Below, one piece after another: positions 42,001-50,577 of a stretch of 64,000 bases of DNA. The translations under genes and the position numbers were made by a program. Each line of letters begins with the position of its first letter. The stretch's first letter is position 1. The notes below the pieces were generated by a model, which was not told the origin of the DNA, did no database searches, and was given only the letters and a program-made list of their open reading frames with translations. The stretch lies in NCBI GenBank assembly GCA_947631945.1, contig CANRNI010000004.1, forward strand, positions 42,926 to 106,925, in the 5' to 3' direction. The DNA is from an uncultured Clostridia bacterium. GTDB taxonomy: Bacteria; Bacillota; Clostridia; Oscillospirales; Acutalibacteraceae.

Positions 42001-45000
42001 GCGCGAACGAAATTGTTATTCCGCCTATCACGACAGCTACAAGAGAACGCGGCGGCGCGCTCTATGCGGCATATGAAGCGGGCAGAGCCACCACCAACGA
42101 CTATACTGTACGCGTACAGGGCGGTACAAAGATCCCGATGCTCGACGTCAGCTCCTACAGACTTAACTCTCCCGAAATGAAGGATAAAGCCGATAAGGAC
42201 GCTCTCCGTCAGGAACTCATCGCTCAGTATATCAAAGACCTTGAAGCGTATGTAGGCACAGACGGCTCGGCAATCGAAGCTCTTCACGACAAGCTGCACC
42301 ATTCCGATGAGCAAGCAGAGAACGCAAGCGTATACTATGATTATGACGCTGAAAACTGCTTCCTTAACTCCACCGAAGTTGTTATGGATTACGCCGAATT
42401 CAGCGTACCCGCAACAAAGGCTCTCGAGGGCATCAAGGCAGGCGCAACGGCTAAGCGGATTAGCAATGAAGCTCAGCTTAGCGACGCTCTTGAGGCAATG
42501 GACCAGGAGATTGAATTCTTCTATCAGTTCAAAGGTCTCTATAAGACAGACGATATGAACGACACCGACAGATATCCGTCGGGCAAACAGAACATCCGTT
42601 ATATGACGATGTTCACAGGCGCGTTTATGTACGCGGCAGGCGAGCATATCGGTATCGGCTATGACAGCGTTCCCGGTATCTTCGCTACAACTCCGATTAA
42701 GACAGACGCTCAGGGCAAATACGAATCCGGCGGTTATTCCGGCTGGGGTATCGGCCACGAAATCGGTCACGTTATCAACAACAAGAATTATCAGGTAACA
42801 GAAGTTACGAACAATATGTTCGCTCAGCTCGCTCAGATATTTGACGGCGTTGACACTCGCGCGGATAAAGATACTCCGCATACTGCAAACGACAACTTCC
42901 GTTCAAAATATGACGGCGTTGGCGGCACATGGTCAAAGGTTACAGGCACAAACGCAGGTAACGTTCCCGGCTTGGGCGATTCACTCGCATTCTTCTGGCA
43001 GCTCCACCTTGCGTATGATAATGATTATCATTACGTAACTTACGAGAACCACGACGAGCAGCTCGCTCACATCTTCTATGCGCGCGTTGACTCCTACTAC
43101 AGAAGCGTAGCAAGATTCAACAACAGCGAAAAGGGCAAGACTCTCACTATACCGCTCAACCTCAGCGGCGACAAGGTCAACAACTTTATGAGAGTTTGCG
43201 TTGCGGCGGCTGACAAGGATTGTCTTGATTTCTTCCGCGCTTGGGGCATGACTCCCGACGAGGAAACAGTAGCGTTCGCGGCTCAGTTTGAACCCGAAAC
43301 ACGTAAGATTCAGTACGTTGACGACAACAGCTTCTATTATGCAATTGAGAATAAGGAATCTGTTGCGGCAAATACAACAGTAAACGCTCAGATCAACGGC
43401 GTTGACGGTACTAAGAAACTCAACAGCAACAAGGTTGAAATCACTATCACCAACACAGCCGAAGACCAGAGCAAGATGCTCGGTTATGAAATCCATCGTG
43501 ACGACAAGATTGTAGCATTCGTTCCCGTTGACGCAAGCGGCACAACCGTTTACACCGACGTCGTAGCAACCGAAAACAATAAGGCGTTCGTTTACAAAGT
43601 AGTCGGCGTTGACCATATGCTCAATGCGACGAAAGAATATGTTCTTCCCGAAGTTAAGGTTATGCATGATGGCGCAATCGACAAGACCGATTGGACGATT
43701 CTTGACACCACTCTTTACAGCGAGGACGACGTTACTCTTAAAGCCGGCGACGAAACCAAGGATCAGTACTCCTGCGAAGACGTTCGTATACCCAATTTGG
43801 GCAAGATATACGACAACGACAACGAATCCGTATACAAGGGAACATCAAACTACGAGCTGGACGGCGTTCAGAAGACAGGCGTTCCGATGTTCACTATCGA
43901 CTTCGGTAAGGTCGAACAGGTAACTGCTATCAAGTTCGTTCCGTCGGAAGAAGAAGACGCACTCAAGGCGTTCCAGGTTTATGTAAGCACAGACGGCGAG
44001 AACTGGGGCGAAATGGTTAAGGAAATCAACTCCTTGCAGGATGAAGGCGTTAAAGACAACCAAGACGGCTCTTACACGGCATACTTCAATAAAGCCGGCG
44101 ATAAGTATATGTACACTTACGATGCTCGTTACCTTATGGTAATCGCGAAAGACATCACGGCGACATCTATCTCCCTTGCCGAACTCGATGTACTCGGTCC
44201 CACAAACGACAATATCGAGCTTGAGCATACGGGCTATCTCGCCGAAGAGTACACCTACAACACTGCTAAGCAGTATAAGATTCCGCAGAACGCAGTTATG
44301 TTCTACGGCACATTCAAGGGCGATCCCGCATACAGCGTTGTACTTCTCAGAGATGCTAACGACAACATCATCAGCGGCGATCAGATTGTTCTCGCTCCCG
44401 TTACAGAAGACGGCGACCTTGGCGAAACAAGCGACGGCGCATGGATTTACTGGCTTGTAGACCCGTTCACCGAGGAAGTTGTTACAAAGGATAACCTCCA
44501 GCAGTTCATTCAGGATTACAAAGATAAGAGTGAAGGCAACATTGAGCTTGACTTCTCGTCCGTACAGGCGGAACTCTATCGCGTACAGAATGCAACCACA
44601 ATGGAAGGTCAGAGACTTACCAGTAACACACTCCACGTTGCTCTTAACGAGAATACTCCCATTCAGCTTGCAAGCGACCCGACAGTCAGCAAGGCACAGG
44701 GCGAATACAACCAGAATCCGCCTACACTTGCAGGCACAGAACCGGTAGCGCTGGCTTCCAACAAGCTGTTCAAACTCGGCACACCTATCGCGAAGATAGC
44801 CAACGGCGTTCCGGTAGCTATGGATCTTGAAGAAGCTGAAGACGAAAACGTTGTTGTTACGGAAACACCGAGTGCGGTAAGCATCGTTGTTAACGACGAA
44901 GACGCGAACGCTGAAGAAGGCTTCGCACGCTTCAGACTTAACACAACAACTAACCCCTATGCGGTACACTTCACCGTTAAACTCGACCTCCAGGGTACAG

Positions 45001-45737
45001 GTAACGTAGCCAATGCAAAGATTAAGAACGTAACTTTCCCGACGGCTGATAATGACGCATCCGTATACCTTGGTTACAAGATTGCGGCTGACGGTCAGAG
45101 CGTTGACGTTTACGCGGCAACAATGTCTACCGGTATCCAGAACCCGATTGTAGGCGACGTAGCAATTGACGATGCGCCTCTCGCGGCCGATACCCACCAG
45201 GGACATCAGCACCTGTACTACTCAATCGACGGTTTCGAGAAACTCAACAGCGCATACACTCTTGATACAATGTCCGGCGAGGAATTCAGCGCGAAAGACT
45301 TCGCAGAATATGAGTGTAAGAATCATGAGTATGATGAGGTTGCAGGTTCTGCGACTTGTACAGAGCCCGGTTCGGTAGCTTACACCTGTAAGTTCTGCGG
45401 CAACGGCTATACAGAGTACAATGCCGATCCTCTCGGTCATGACTTTGAAGATTGGAAAGTAACCACAGAGCCTACCTGCACCGAAGACGGCGTTGAAGAG
45501 AGACATTGCACACGTTGTGACGAAGTAGAGAAACAGGCTGTTCCCGCAATAGGCCATACCGATAAGAATACTGACGGTAAGTGCGATAACTGCGGCGAAG
45601 ATTACGAGTTTAAGTGCAGTCTTTGCGATAAATATGAACAGATGAAAGATATTCCTGTAATCGGACCGATTTTCGGTATCATTCACAGCATAGTTCATCT
45701 CTTTGCTCGCATTGGATACTATCTTGGATTAAAATAA
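39027..45737 (+). CDS. Giant secreted M60-like (enhancin/mucinase-type) metallopeptidase with dockerin-like and FN3/discoidin-like modules
   Basis: GTG start after AAAGGAGG; signal peptide MKKRLLSWLLVVCMLLTSMPIAFA; GDVNGDGQITKDDADAV...YDLNGDDKIDTVDLTYV (dockerin-like); YSGWGIGHEIGHVINNKNYQ (HExxH); C-terminal CxxC repeats. Confidence 0.85.
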   Translation: MKKRLLSWLLVVCMLLTSMPIAFAADFATGDGEFGITIKEVIPTSTNTLKVTLTQESGATKEVPVVGATNVEDTTADTYSGKVSGIANGEYTLTVEGDNYATYTQKINIKDNCVNIMLYNEISVNYGRYDIVDGQFQPKTYTDAATNSEKTYVLFGVIAIGDVNGDGQITKDDADAVTAHIGETDEESIAKYDLNGDDKIDTVDLTYVTRNILSNKISSNIMATPVTSVSSLVLAKKANVAAAEGTKATAKAAKKDASGQVQKDENGNVVYEEKEADLKEVLLAADAETVVSLAPQDADAEISANSPAELDLDLGTAEAAPGEAPEDAPVVEAITIVPPVDSANKITEGTLTVEGFDTVEKKDVTVEAPLSDSAAPAKISTMSAKRSAKIMAIGAEPAPIAEPAKVDGKTAVESNGTIVVDLGGKVAIKKVSIRVTGTSSGKLADIAKVEFLDDFASRIPEPKLSIPEIIEGSVSNSEGEYKSLTFSWTKQENITGYEVSINGPGVPNITRTTDDTTFKFQSDKNVAVLQTYGKYEIKVRSFSGDWKSEWSQPYTHEVTCISRPNAPEYLKATPGIGFLNISWRALYDTNQWTLYYRNVTKGEQEYTATDRLNTASYKLDNLQGGDEYEFYVVGHNRIGDSPNSAHATGIVLTATGAQLPEYELINTNNYDGKALTHIKEIAFYKTATMTLYKKDAKNSVVALTDNQITKEDLTAILTDHDPETYFTINDWDSGNSYDGTGADHNDTLKAPIIRLDEKMTVDTFCIAPKDGATAHMNSAKIGYIDENGQKQLVGASLVRKYDDQGRTYYEIVAAVPITSDEFQIRVSGTHGMSASEIAVYNYVSAFNDAKALFTDSRQIELVDDADTAQQKVNAIRETINKPDAKGNYYPKKDATEIILQQAERLIKYRDLDEPIRIHTEITPKADGNMDSALPVSNNQPLGYVAAAGETVIIFVADDKGSADGTATNLYLVSTQYHSEVNKWNEMTKLHIGANEIVIPPITTATRERGGALYAAYEAGRATTNDYTVRVQGGTKIPMLDVSSYRLNSPEMKDKADKDALRQELIAQYIKDLEAYVGTDGSAIEALHDKLHHSDEQAENASVYYDYDAENCFLNSTEVVMDYAEFSVPATKALEGIKAGATAKRISNEAQLSDALEAMDQEIEFFYQFKGLYKTDDMNDTDRYPSGKQNIRYMTMFTGAFMYAAGEHIGIGYDSVPGIFATTPIKTDAQGKYESGGYSGWGIGHEIGHVINNKNYQVTEVTNNMFAQLAQIFDGVDTRADKDTPHTANDNFRSKYDGVGGTWSKVTGTNAGNVPGLGDSLAFFWQLHLAYDNDYHYVTYENHDEQLAHIFYARVDSYYRSVARFNNSEKGKTLTIPLNLSGDKVNNFMRVCVAAADKDCLDFFRAWGMTPDEETVAFAAQFEPETRKIQYVDDNSFYYAIENKESVAANTTVNAQINGVDGTKKLNSNKVEITITNTAEDQSKMLGYEIHRDDKIVAFVPVDASGTTVYTDVVATENNKAFVYKVVGVDHMLNATKEYVLPEVKVMHDGAIDKTDWTILDTTLYSEDDVTLKAGDETKDQYSCEDVRIPNLGKIYDNDNESVYKGTSNYELDGVQKTGVPMFTIDFGKVEQVTAIKFVPSEEEDALKAFQVYVSTDGENWGEMVKEINSLQDEGVKDNQDGSYTAYFNKAGDKYMYTYDARYLMVIAKDITATSISLAELDVLGPTNDNIELEHTGYLAEEYTYNTAKQYKIPQNAVMFYGTFKGDPAYSVVLLRDANDNIISGDQIVLAPVTEDGDLGETSDGAWIYWLVDPFTEEVVTKDNLQQFIQDYKDKSEGNIELDFSSVQAELYRVQNATTMEGQRLTSNTLHVALNENTPIQLASDPTVSKAQGEYNQNPPTLAGTEPVALASNKLFKLGTPIAKIANGVPVAMDLEEAEDENVVVTETPSAVSIVVNDEDANAEEGFARFRLNTTTNPYAVHFTVKLDLQGTGNVANAKIKNVTFPTADNDASVYLGYKIAADGQSVDVYAATMSTGIQNPIVGDVAIDDAPLAADTHQGHQHLYYSIDGFEKLNSAYTLDTMSGEEFSAKDFAEYECKNHEYDEVAGSATCTEPGSVAYTCKFCGNGYTEYNADPLGHDFEDWKVTTEPTCTEDGVEERHCTRCDEVEKQAVPAIGHTDKNTDGKCDNCGEDYEFKCSLCDKYEQMKDIPVIGPIFGIIHSIVHLFARIGYYLGLK
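42756..42770 (+). other. HEIGH zinc metallopeptidase motif
   Basis: cacgaaatcggtcac. Confidence 0.9.
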
Positions 45738-45774
45738 TCTCTTTTGAAAAGTTTAGTCCTAACTAAATAATTAT

Positions 45775-45816
45775 AATCCCGAATCCCTGCTCCCGCAGAG
45801 ATTCGGGATTTTCCCT
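45775..45816 (+). terminator. Terminator of the M60-like gene
   Basis: AATCCCGAATCCCTGCTCCCGCAGAGATTCGGGATTTTCCCTTTT. Confidence 0.85.
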
Positions 45817-45855
45817 TTTACGCTTGCATTTCGCTTTTCAATGAAGTAAAATATG

Positions 45856-45990
45856 TTAGGGCGCGTCTGCGCAAGCCCGCTATGCGCCTTTTTTGCAAAA
45901 ATGACAGAAAAATATCGGGCAAGACGCGCGTTCAGTCCGTAAGACGTAATTTAATCGGTTTTCTCTTAATTTTATGCGGTATTGTTTTAA
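45856..45990. repeat. Degenerate/hybrid repeat-family member, copy F
   Basis: Core-like TTTTTTGCAAAAATGACAGAAAAATATCGGGCAAGA, then E-like end CGTAATTTAATCGGTTTTCTCTTAA, then 179-type end TTTTATGCGGTATTGTTTTAA. Confidence 0.6.
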
Positions 45991-46007
45991 AGGAGAGTAC
46001 AAATATT

Positions 46008-46415
46008 ATGAATAATAATGAAAAAGTAACACAGGTGGCGGCGGCGCTTATTTGGCAAGACGGTAAGTTTATGATTTGTCAGCGTCCTGCCGAGAAATCG
46101 CGCGGTCTGTTGTGGGAATTTGTCGGCGGAAAGGCCGAGAAAGGCGAAACACTTGAGCAGACGCTTATACGAGAGTGCAGGGAGGAGCTTGACATTACGG
46201 TAGCTGTGGGCGACGTGTTTATGGACGTTATACACCAATATCCTGATATAACGGTTCATTTGACGGTTTTTAACGCCTCTATTGCCGAGGGTGAGCCTAA
46301 GCTTCTCGAGCACAATGACTTGAAATGGATAACGCCTTCGGAAATCCCTTGCTATAACTTCTGTCCCGCCGATAAAAATATATTAGATAAAATAATAAAA
46401 ATAAATAACGGGTAA
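46008..46415 (+). CDS. mutT: NUDIX hydrolase (8-oxo-dGTP diphosphatase-like)
   Basis: Nudix box GGKAEKGETLEQTLIRECREEL. Confidence 0.9.
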   Translation: MNNNEKVTQVAAALIWQDGKFMICQRPAEKSRGLLWEFVGGKAEKGETLEQTLIRECREELDITVAVGDVFMDVIHQYPDITVHLTVFNASIAEGEPKLLEHNDLKWITPSEIPCYNFCPADKNILDKIIKINNG

Positions 46416-46437
46416 GAATTTCTCCTTACCCGTTATT
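46404..46437 (+). terminator. Hairpin overlapping the mutT stop
   Basis: AATAACGGGTAAG aatttct CCTTACCCGTTATT. Confidence 0.75.
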
Positions 46438-46470
46438 GAAATTTGTTGCAAATATTATAAAAGTTTCGGT

Positions 46471-46540
46471 CAAGCCTTTACAAAGGCTTGCAGGGGTCAC
46501 GGGGACAGCGTCACCGTGTCGCGCTCCGCAGAGCGCGAAA
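46471..46540. repeat. Palindrome cluster (REP-like)
   Basis: CAAGCCTTTACAAAGGCTTG, CACGG...CCGTG, CGCGCTCCGCAGAGCGCG in succession. Confidence 0.5.
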
Positions 46541-46551
46541 TCTCCTTGTGT

Positions 46552-48093
46552 TTAATTACCGTCGTTCGCGGCAGCGTCAACTTCCTTCTGCATCGCGGCT
46601 CGGCGGCTTAAAAGCTCCGCGTACATACGCTCTTTCTTTTTGCCGTCAAGGTCATAGAAAAGCATTGGTATAATACCTAATGAGCCGGTTAAAGCCGGCA
46701 GAATGGTAAACATTGCAAACAGATTGAATTTTACCCTATCGGACTGCTCTCTGCCTGAAATGTACGCGCTCTGGTCGTACTGAATGAAGTCCTTTAGCGC
46801 GGTTCTTATAAGCGAACTGACTTTTTGCGCTATCTTCATCGCTATATCTTTCGCAACCGACGTCATAGCCTCGGTACGGTAGCCGTTCTTCCATTCGCAG
46901 TAATCCATGGATTCATTGAACATTTCCGTTTCAATAACGGAACTTGTTCCGTAGAATAACGTCCATATGATTTCCCAAAGCATCATAACGACGAGCATTA
47001 TCCACTTTTTCTGATAAACTCCGCCTGCTTTTGTTTTCCAGTTCATACCGATACATCCGGCGGCAAAGACAAATACATATAAGAAATTGCTTATGTACTT
47101 ACTTGAAATATACAGAAAGCGGCTTGAAAAATGCCGTCTGAGCCAAGGAACGTAGGAATAACTTATCGGACTTATCGGAACGGAGGGAATACCGGCAATA
47201 AGCTGCATTGAGGCAAAATGCAGAACGTCTATGTAATAATCCGATTTGCTTCCGCTTATGCTGAAACCCGAAAGGAATTTTGAAAGTGTCAGCAAAAGAA
47301 TCGGTTTATTGTTTACAATAGATTTTACACCCTGCATTATGCTTGGTGATTTAATAGACTGCATAACGCGTTCTTTTGAGTTGAGGAAAAACCACATAGA
47401 CATCGCGCTTGAAACTACGGCGGTAAAAACACCCATGCCGACAAAGGTTGTGGTATAAAGCTTATTTTTTGAAGCGAATCTGAATACACTGTTGTCAATA
47501 AGGTCAAGAATAACAGTGGTAATCTGTTCCGGCAGCTTTTCGCCAAAGGTACCCGACGCGAAGTTTGCTATCGTTATAAGCCGCGTTCGGTCTACAGGGT
47601 GCGGAGTTATAGTTGAAAGCATACCGTTCCTTGAGATGGCTTGGAAAGTGCCTACGCCTTCGCGTATGAACGACAGGGCTACATAAAAAATAAACTTGGT
47701 TAAATCCATCGACGTCCTGCCCGCGAAAATAATCGGCATAAGCCAATAGAAGCAGGTGAGTATGAATCCCGGAATGGCGAGAGCGAGAAGATATGGTCTG
47801 AATTTGCCCCATCTTGTACGCGTCTTATCAACAATCGCGCCCATGAAAATATCGTTGACAATATCCCAAATGCCGTTGATAGTCTGCTCAATCATCTGAA
47901 GAGATAAATCGACCTGAACTATATTTGTTATAAAACGGTCTTTAAACGTGTCAATGTGAAAAGACTGCGCAGCGTCCCAAAGAACAAATCCTACTGTTTC
48001 TTTTGTACCGACATACCGTCTGTTTTCATAGATATAGCCGGTGTTGAGGTCAGTCTCGGTTTGCGTCTGCGTTTGATTTTTGGTGTCAGCCAA
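46552..48093 (-). CDS. GPH/MFS-family sugar:cation symporter-like transporter
   Basis: Multi-TM; FMGAIVDKTRTRWGKFRPYLL typical of the MelB/GPH family. Confidence 0.8.
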   Translation of the reverse strand: MADTKNQTQTQTETDLNTGYIYENRRYVGTKETVGFVLWDAAQSFHIDTFKDRFITNIVQVDLSLQMIEQTINGIWDIVNDIFMGAIVDKTRTRWGKFRPYLLALAIPGFILTCFYWLMPIIFAGRTSMDLTKFIFYVALSFIREGVGTFQAISRNGMLSTITPHPVDRTRLITIANFASGTFGEKLPEQITTVILDLIDNSVFRFASKNKLYTTTFVGMGVFTAVVSSAMSMWFFLNSKERVMQSIKSPSIMQGVKSIVNNKPILLLTLSKFLSGFSISGSKSDYYIDVLHFASMQLIAGIPSVPISPISYSYVPWLRRHFSSRFLYISSKYISNFLYVFVFAAGCIGMNWKTKAGGVYQKKWIMLVVMMLWEIIWTLFYGTSSVIETEMFNESMDYCEWKNGYRTEAMTSVAKDIAMKIAQKVSSLIRTALKDFIQYDQSAYISGREQSDRVKFNLFAMFTILPALTGSLGIIPMLFYDLDGKKKERMYAELLSRRAAMQKEVDAAANDGN

Positions 48094-48284
48094 ACTAACA
48101 ACCCCTATTTAGTGATTTAGAATATAAATATTTTAGCATAATTCTTAATAAATTGCAACAATTATTGTCGGGCAATTTAAAATTTTTTGTTAATAATATT
48201 TATCTTTAAGCGATTGATATTTGCAATTGTTCGGTGTATCATTATATTGTTCGCGATAAAGCCCGTGAAAAAGGAATGAGAAAA

Positions 48285-49604
48285 ATGAAAAGAAAAATAA
48301 TCATAGCAGGAGCCGGTCACGGCGGTCTTGTTTGCGGTGCGCTCCTTGCGGAGCAGGGATTTGACGTTACGGTGTATGAGAAAAACGGCAAAAAAGAAGT
48401 CGGACACGACTGGATGGACGTTTTTCCTCTTTCGTGCTTTACAGATGCGGGAATTCCGCTTCCTCCGAGGAGTAAATGCGAGCGTTCACATTCGATATGC
48501 TATACCAATCCAAATAAAACGGTTAAAATTCAGATGCCTGAAAAAAATTCGGGTTCGGTCAATTCGGTTCTCGACAGAAAATATCTTATTAATTATCTGA
48601 TAAGGTTTGCCGCTAAAAAAGGCGTTAAATTCCGCTTTAATTCGCAGATAATATGCCCTATAAGCGACGGCGGCAGAGTTTTGGGATTAACTGTAAAACG
48701 AAACGGCAGACTGTATTCCGTATTCGCAGATTTGATTATAGATGCGGCAGGTATGGATTCCCCTGTAAGACGCTTGCTCCCGTCATGCATCGGAATTGAA
48801 AATGAGTTCTCCGAAAATCAGATTTTTACGGCGTACAGGGCCTTTTATGAGAAAGTGCCGGGCAAAGAACCTGAAAATAAATACACCGTACACCTGTTTC
48901 ATATGCATGAGCCGGGAATTTCCTGGGTTATATCGGAAAGAAATCATTACGACGTACTTATAGGCAGATTCGGCGGAACGCTTACGCAGGAGCAAATTGA
49001 TAATTCCGCGGAGGATTTAAGGGAATCATATCCCTCTATAGGAAAAAATATACTGCGCGGAGGACAGACGTCGCGTATACCGATAAGACGGACAATTCCA
49101 ATGATTGTGGCGGACGGTTATGCCGCGATAGGCGACAGCGCCGCCATGACGATTCCGATTATAGGCTCGGGAATCGCAAACAGCATAAGAGCGGGGAAGT
49201 ATCTTTTTGACGCGGTAATCGCGGATACCGAAGGCTTATTTACTGCCGAAACTCTTTGGCGGTACCAGTATGAATATTTTACGAAAATAGGAAATAACCT
49301 TGTTGTCGTGGATAAGCTCAGGAGCGTTTGTACAAAGCTTACCGGTGATGACGTGGATTACCTCCTTGAAAAAAATATATTGTCGGCAAACGAGCTTTCA
49401 TTATCCGATAAAAGCGGTTCCGCTCTTACGGCGTCCGATATCGTGCAGAAGCTGATAAAATCACTGCCTAAGGTATCTGTTATAGCAAATCTGACAAAGA
49501 CCTTTGCGAGACACGGGACTTTGAAACGCGTTCTCGCGGAAATGCCGGAGGAGTATTCTAAAGAGGAAGTAGACGAATGGACGGCAAAATACGCCGTTTT
49601 ATAA
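48285..49604 (+). CDS. FAD-dependent oxidoreductase (geranylgeranyl reductase-like)
   Basis: MKRKIIIAGAGHGGLVCGALLAEQGFDVTVYEKNG Rossmann; DGYAAIGDSAAMTIPIIGSGIANSIRAG. Confidence 0.85.
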   Translation: MKRKIIIAGAGHGGLVCGALLAEQGFDVTVYEKNGKKEVGHDWMDVFPLSCFTDAGIPLPPRSKCERSHSICYTNPNKTVKIQMPEKNSGSVNSVLDRKYLINYLIRFAAKKGVKFRFNSQIICPISDGGRVLGLTVKRNGRLYSVFADLIIDAAGMDSPVRRLLPSCIGIENEFSENQIFTAYRAFYEKVPGKEPENKYTVHLFHMHEPGISWVISERNHYDVLIGRFGGTLTQEQIDNSAEDLRESYPSIGKNILRGGQTSRIPIRRTIPMIVADGYAAIGDSAAMTIPIIGSGIANSIRAGKYLFDAVIADTEGLFTAETLWRYQYEYFTKIGNNLVVVDKLRSVCTKLTGDDVDYLLEKNILSANELSLSDKSGSALTASDIVQKLIKSLPKVSVIANLTKTFARHGTLKRVLAEMPEEYSKEEVDEWTAKYAVL

Positions 49605-49635
49605 GATTGATATATTGAAAAAACAGAATAAAAAG

Positions 49636-49664
49636 CGGCGGCTGTTTGAAACAGACGCCGTTTT
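49636..49664 (+). terminator. Rho-independent terminator
   Basis: CGGCGGCTGTTTGAAACAGACGCCGTTTT. Confidence 0.75.
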
Positions 49665-49675
49665 ATGTTATTTGT

Positions 49676-49781
49676 CGGACAGCTCCGATTGAGTGCGCGC
49701 AGCGTGCGAAAAACCGACCGTACACTATGCGGGTACGCTATGTTCAGCCAATAGAGCGTGATTTATTCGGTGATTCCTTAA
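49676..49781. repeat. Partial repeat-family member, copy G
   Basis: Right end GTTCAGCCAATAGAGCGTGATTTATTCGGTGATTCCTTAA matches the end of copy E (GTTCAGCCGTCAGGCGTGATTTATTCAGTGTTTCCTTAA). Confidence 0.55.
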
Positions 49782-49794
49782 TCACCTTTTGCTG

Positions 49795-50538
49795 TCAGCA
49801 TACCATTCCGCCGTTTACTCCGATGATTTGTCCCGTGATATACGACGCTTTGTCGGAAGCGAGAAAAGCGACGGCTTCCGCCACTTCTTCGGGACTGCCA
49901 ATTCTCCCCATCGGTATTTCCTCACAGAGAGCGTCTGTATCTTCCTTTGAGAACGGGGACATCATCGCTGTGTCGATGGCTCCGGGAGATACGCAGTTTA
50001 CCGTTATGCCCGACAGCGCCGTTTCTTTCGCGAGAGCCTTTGTAAGACCTATAACTCCCGCTTTCGCGGCCGAATAATGAACCTCGCATGAAGCCCCCGT
50101 CTGTCCCCACATCGAAGAAATATTTATTATTCTTCCTCTTTTTTCATGTATCATAAACGGCAGAACAGCGCGGCACGCGTTGAATACCCCCGTAAGATTA
50201 ACGCCTATCATTCTTGCCCAGTCAAGGTCTGTTATATCGGTAAAAAGCTTTTGTTCCGCAATTCCCGCGCAGTTTACAAGAACGTAAGGCGTCCCGAGAA
50301 CGTTCTTTACCGTTTTTATCATTTCATTTACTTCCACGGAATCGGTAACGTCGGCCTTTACGGCTACCGCTTTAAAGCCCTTAGAAGAAAGCTCCGAAAC
50401 AAGAGCCTTTGCTTCTGCTTCAGAGCTGTTATAGCTTATTGCCGCCGCAAAGCCGTCAGCGCACAGACGCTTTACCGCAGCTTTGCCGATTCCGGAAGCT
50501 CCGCCGGTGACTACGGCGATTCTTCCGTTTCCATTCAT
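49795..50538 (-). CDS. SDR family oxidoreductase (3-oxoacyl-ACP reductase-like)
   Basis: VTGGASGIGKAAV; YSAAKAGVIGLTKALAKE; ITGQIIGVNGGMVC. Confidence 0.92.
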   Translation of the reverse strand: MNGNGRIAVVTGGASGIGKAAVKRLCADGFAAAISYNSSEAEAKALVSELSSKGFKAVAVKADVTDSVEVNEMIKTVKNVLGTPYVLVNCAGIAEQKLFTDITDLDWARMIGVNLTGVFNACRAVLPFMIHEKRGRIINISSMWGQTGASCEVHYSAAKAGVIGLTKALAKETALSGITVNCVSPGAIDTAMMSPFSKEDTDALCEEIPMGRIGSPEEVAEAVAFLASDKASYITGQIIGVNGGMVC

Positions 50539-50577
50539 ATCTTTATATTCCTGCTTTTCTTTATTCCCGTTATTCGA

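Noticed and set aside
40677-42881. Long antisense ORFs (279 aa and 312 aa) within the M60-like gene
   Set aside because: Same codon-bias shadow effect; low-complexity Cys/Val/Ile composition.
43845-45212. 455-aa ORF antisense to the M60-like gene
   Set aside because: Shadow ORF on the opposite strand of a clearly coding, biased-codon gene; Cys/Val/Arg-rich composition with no recognisable motif.
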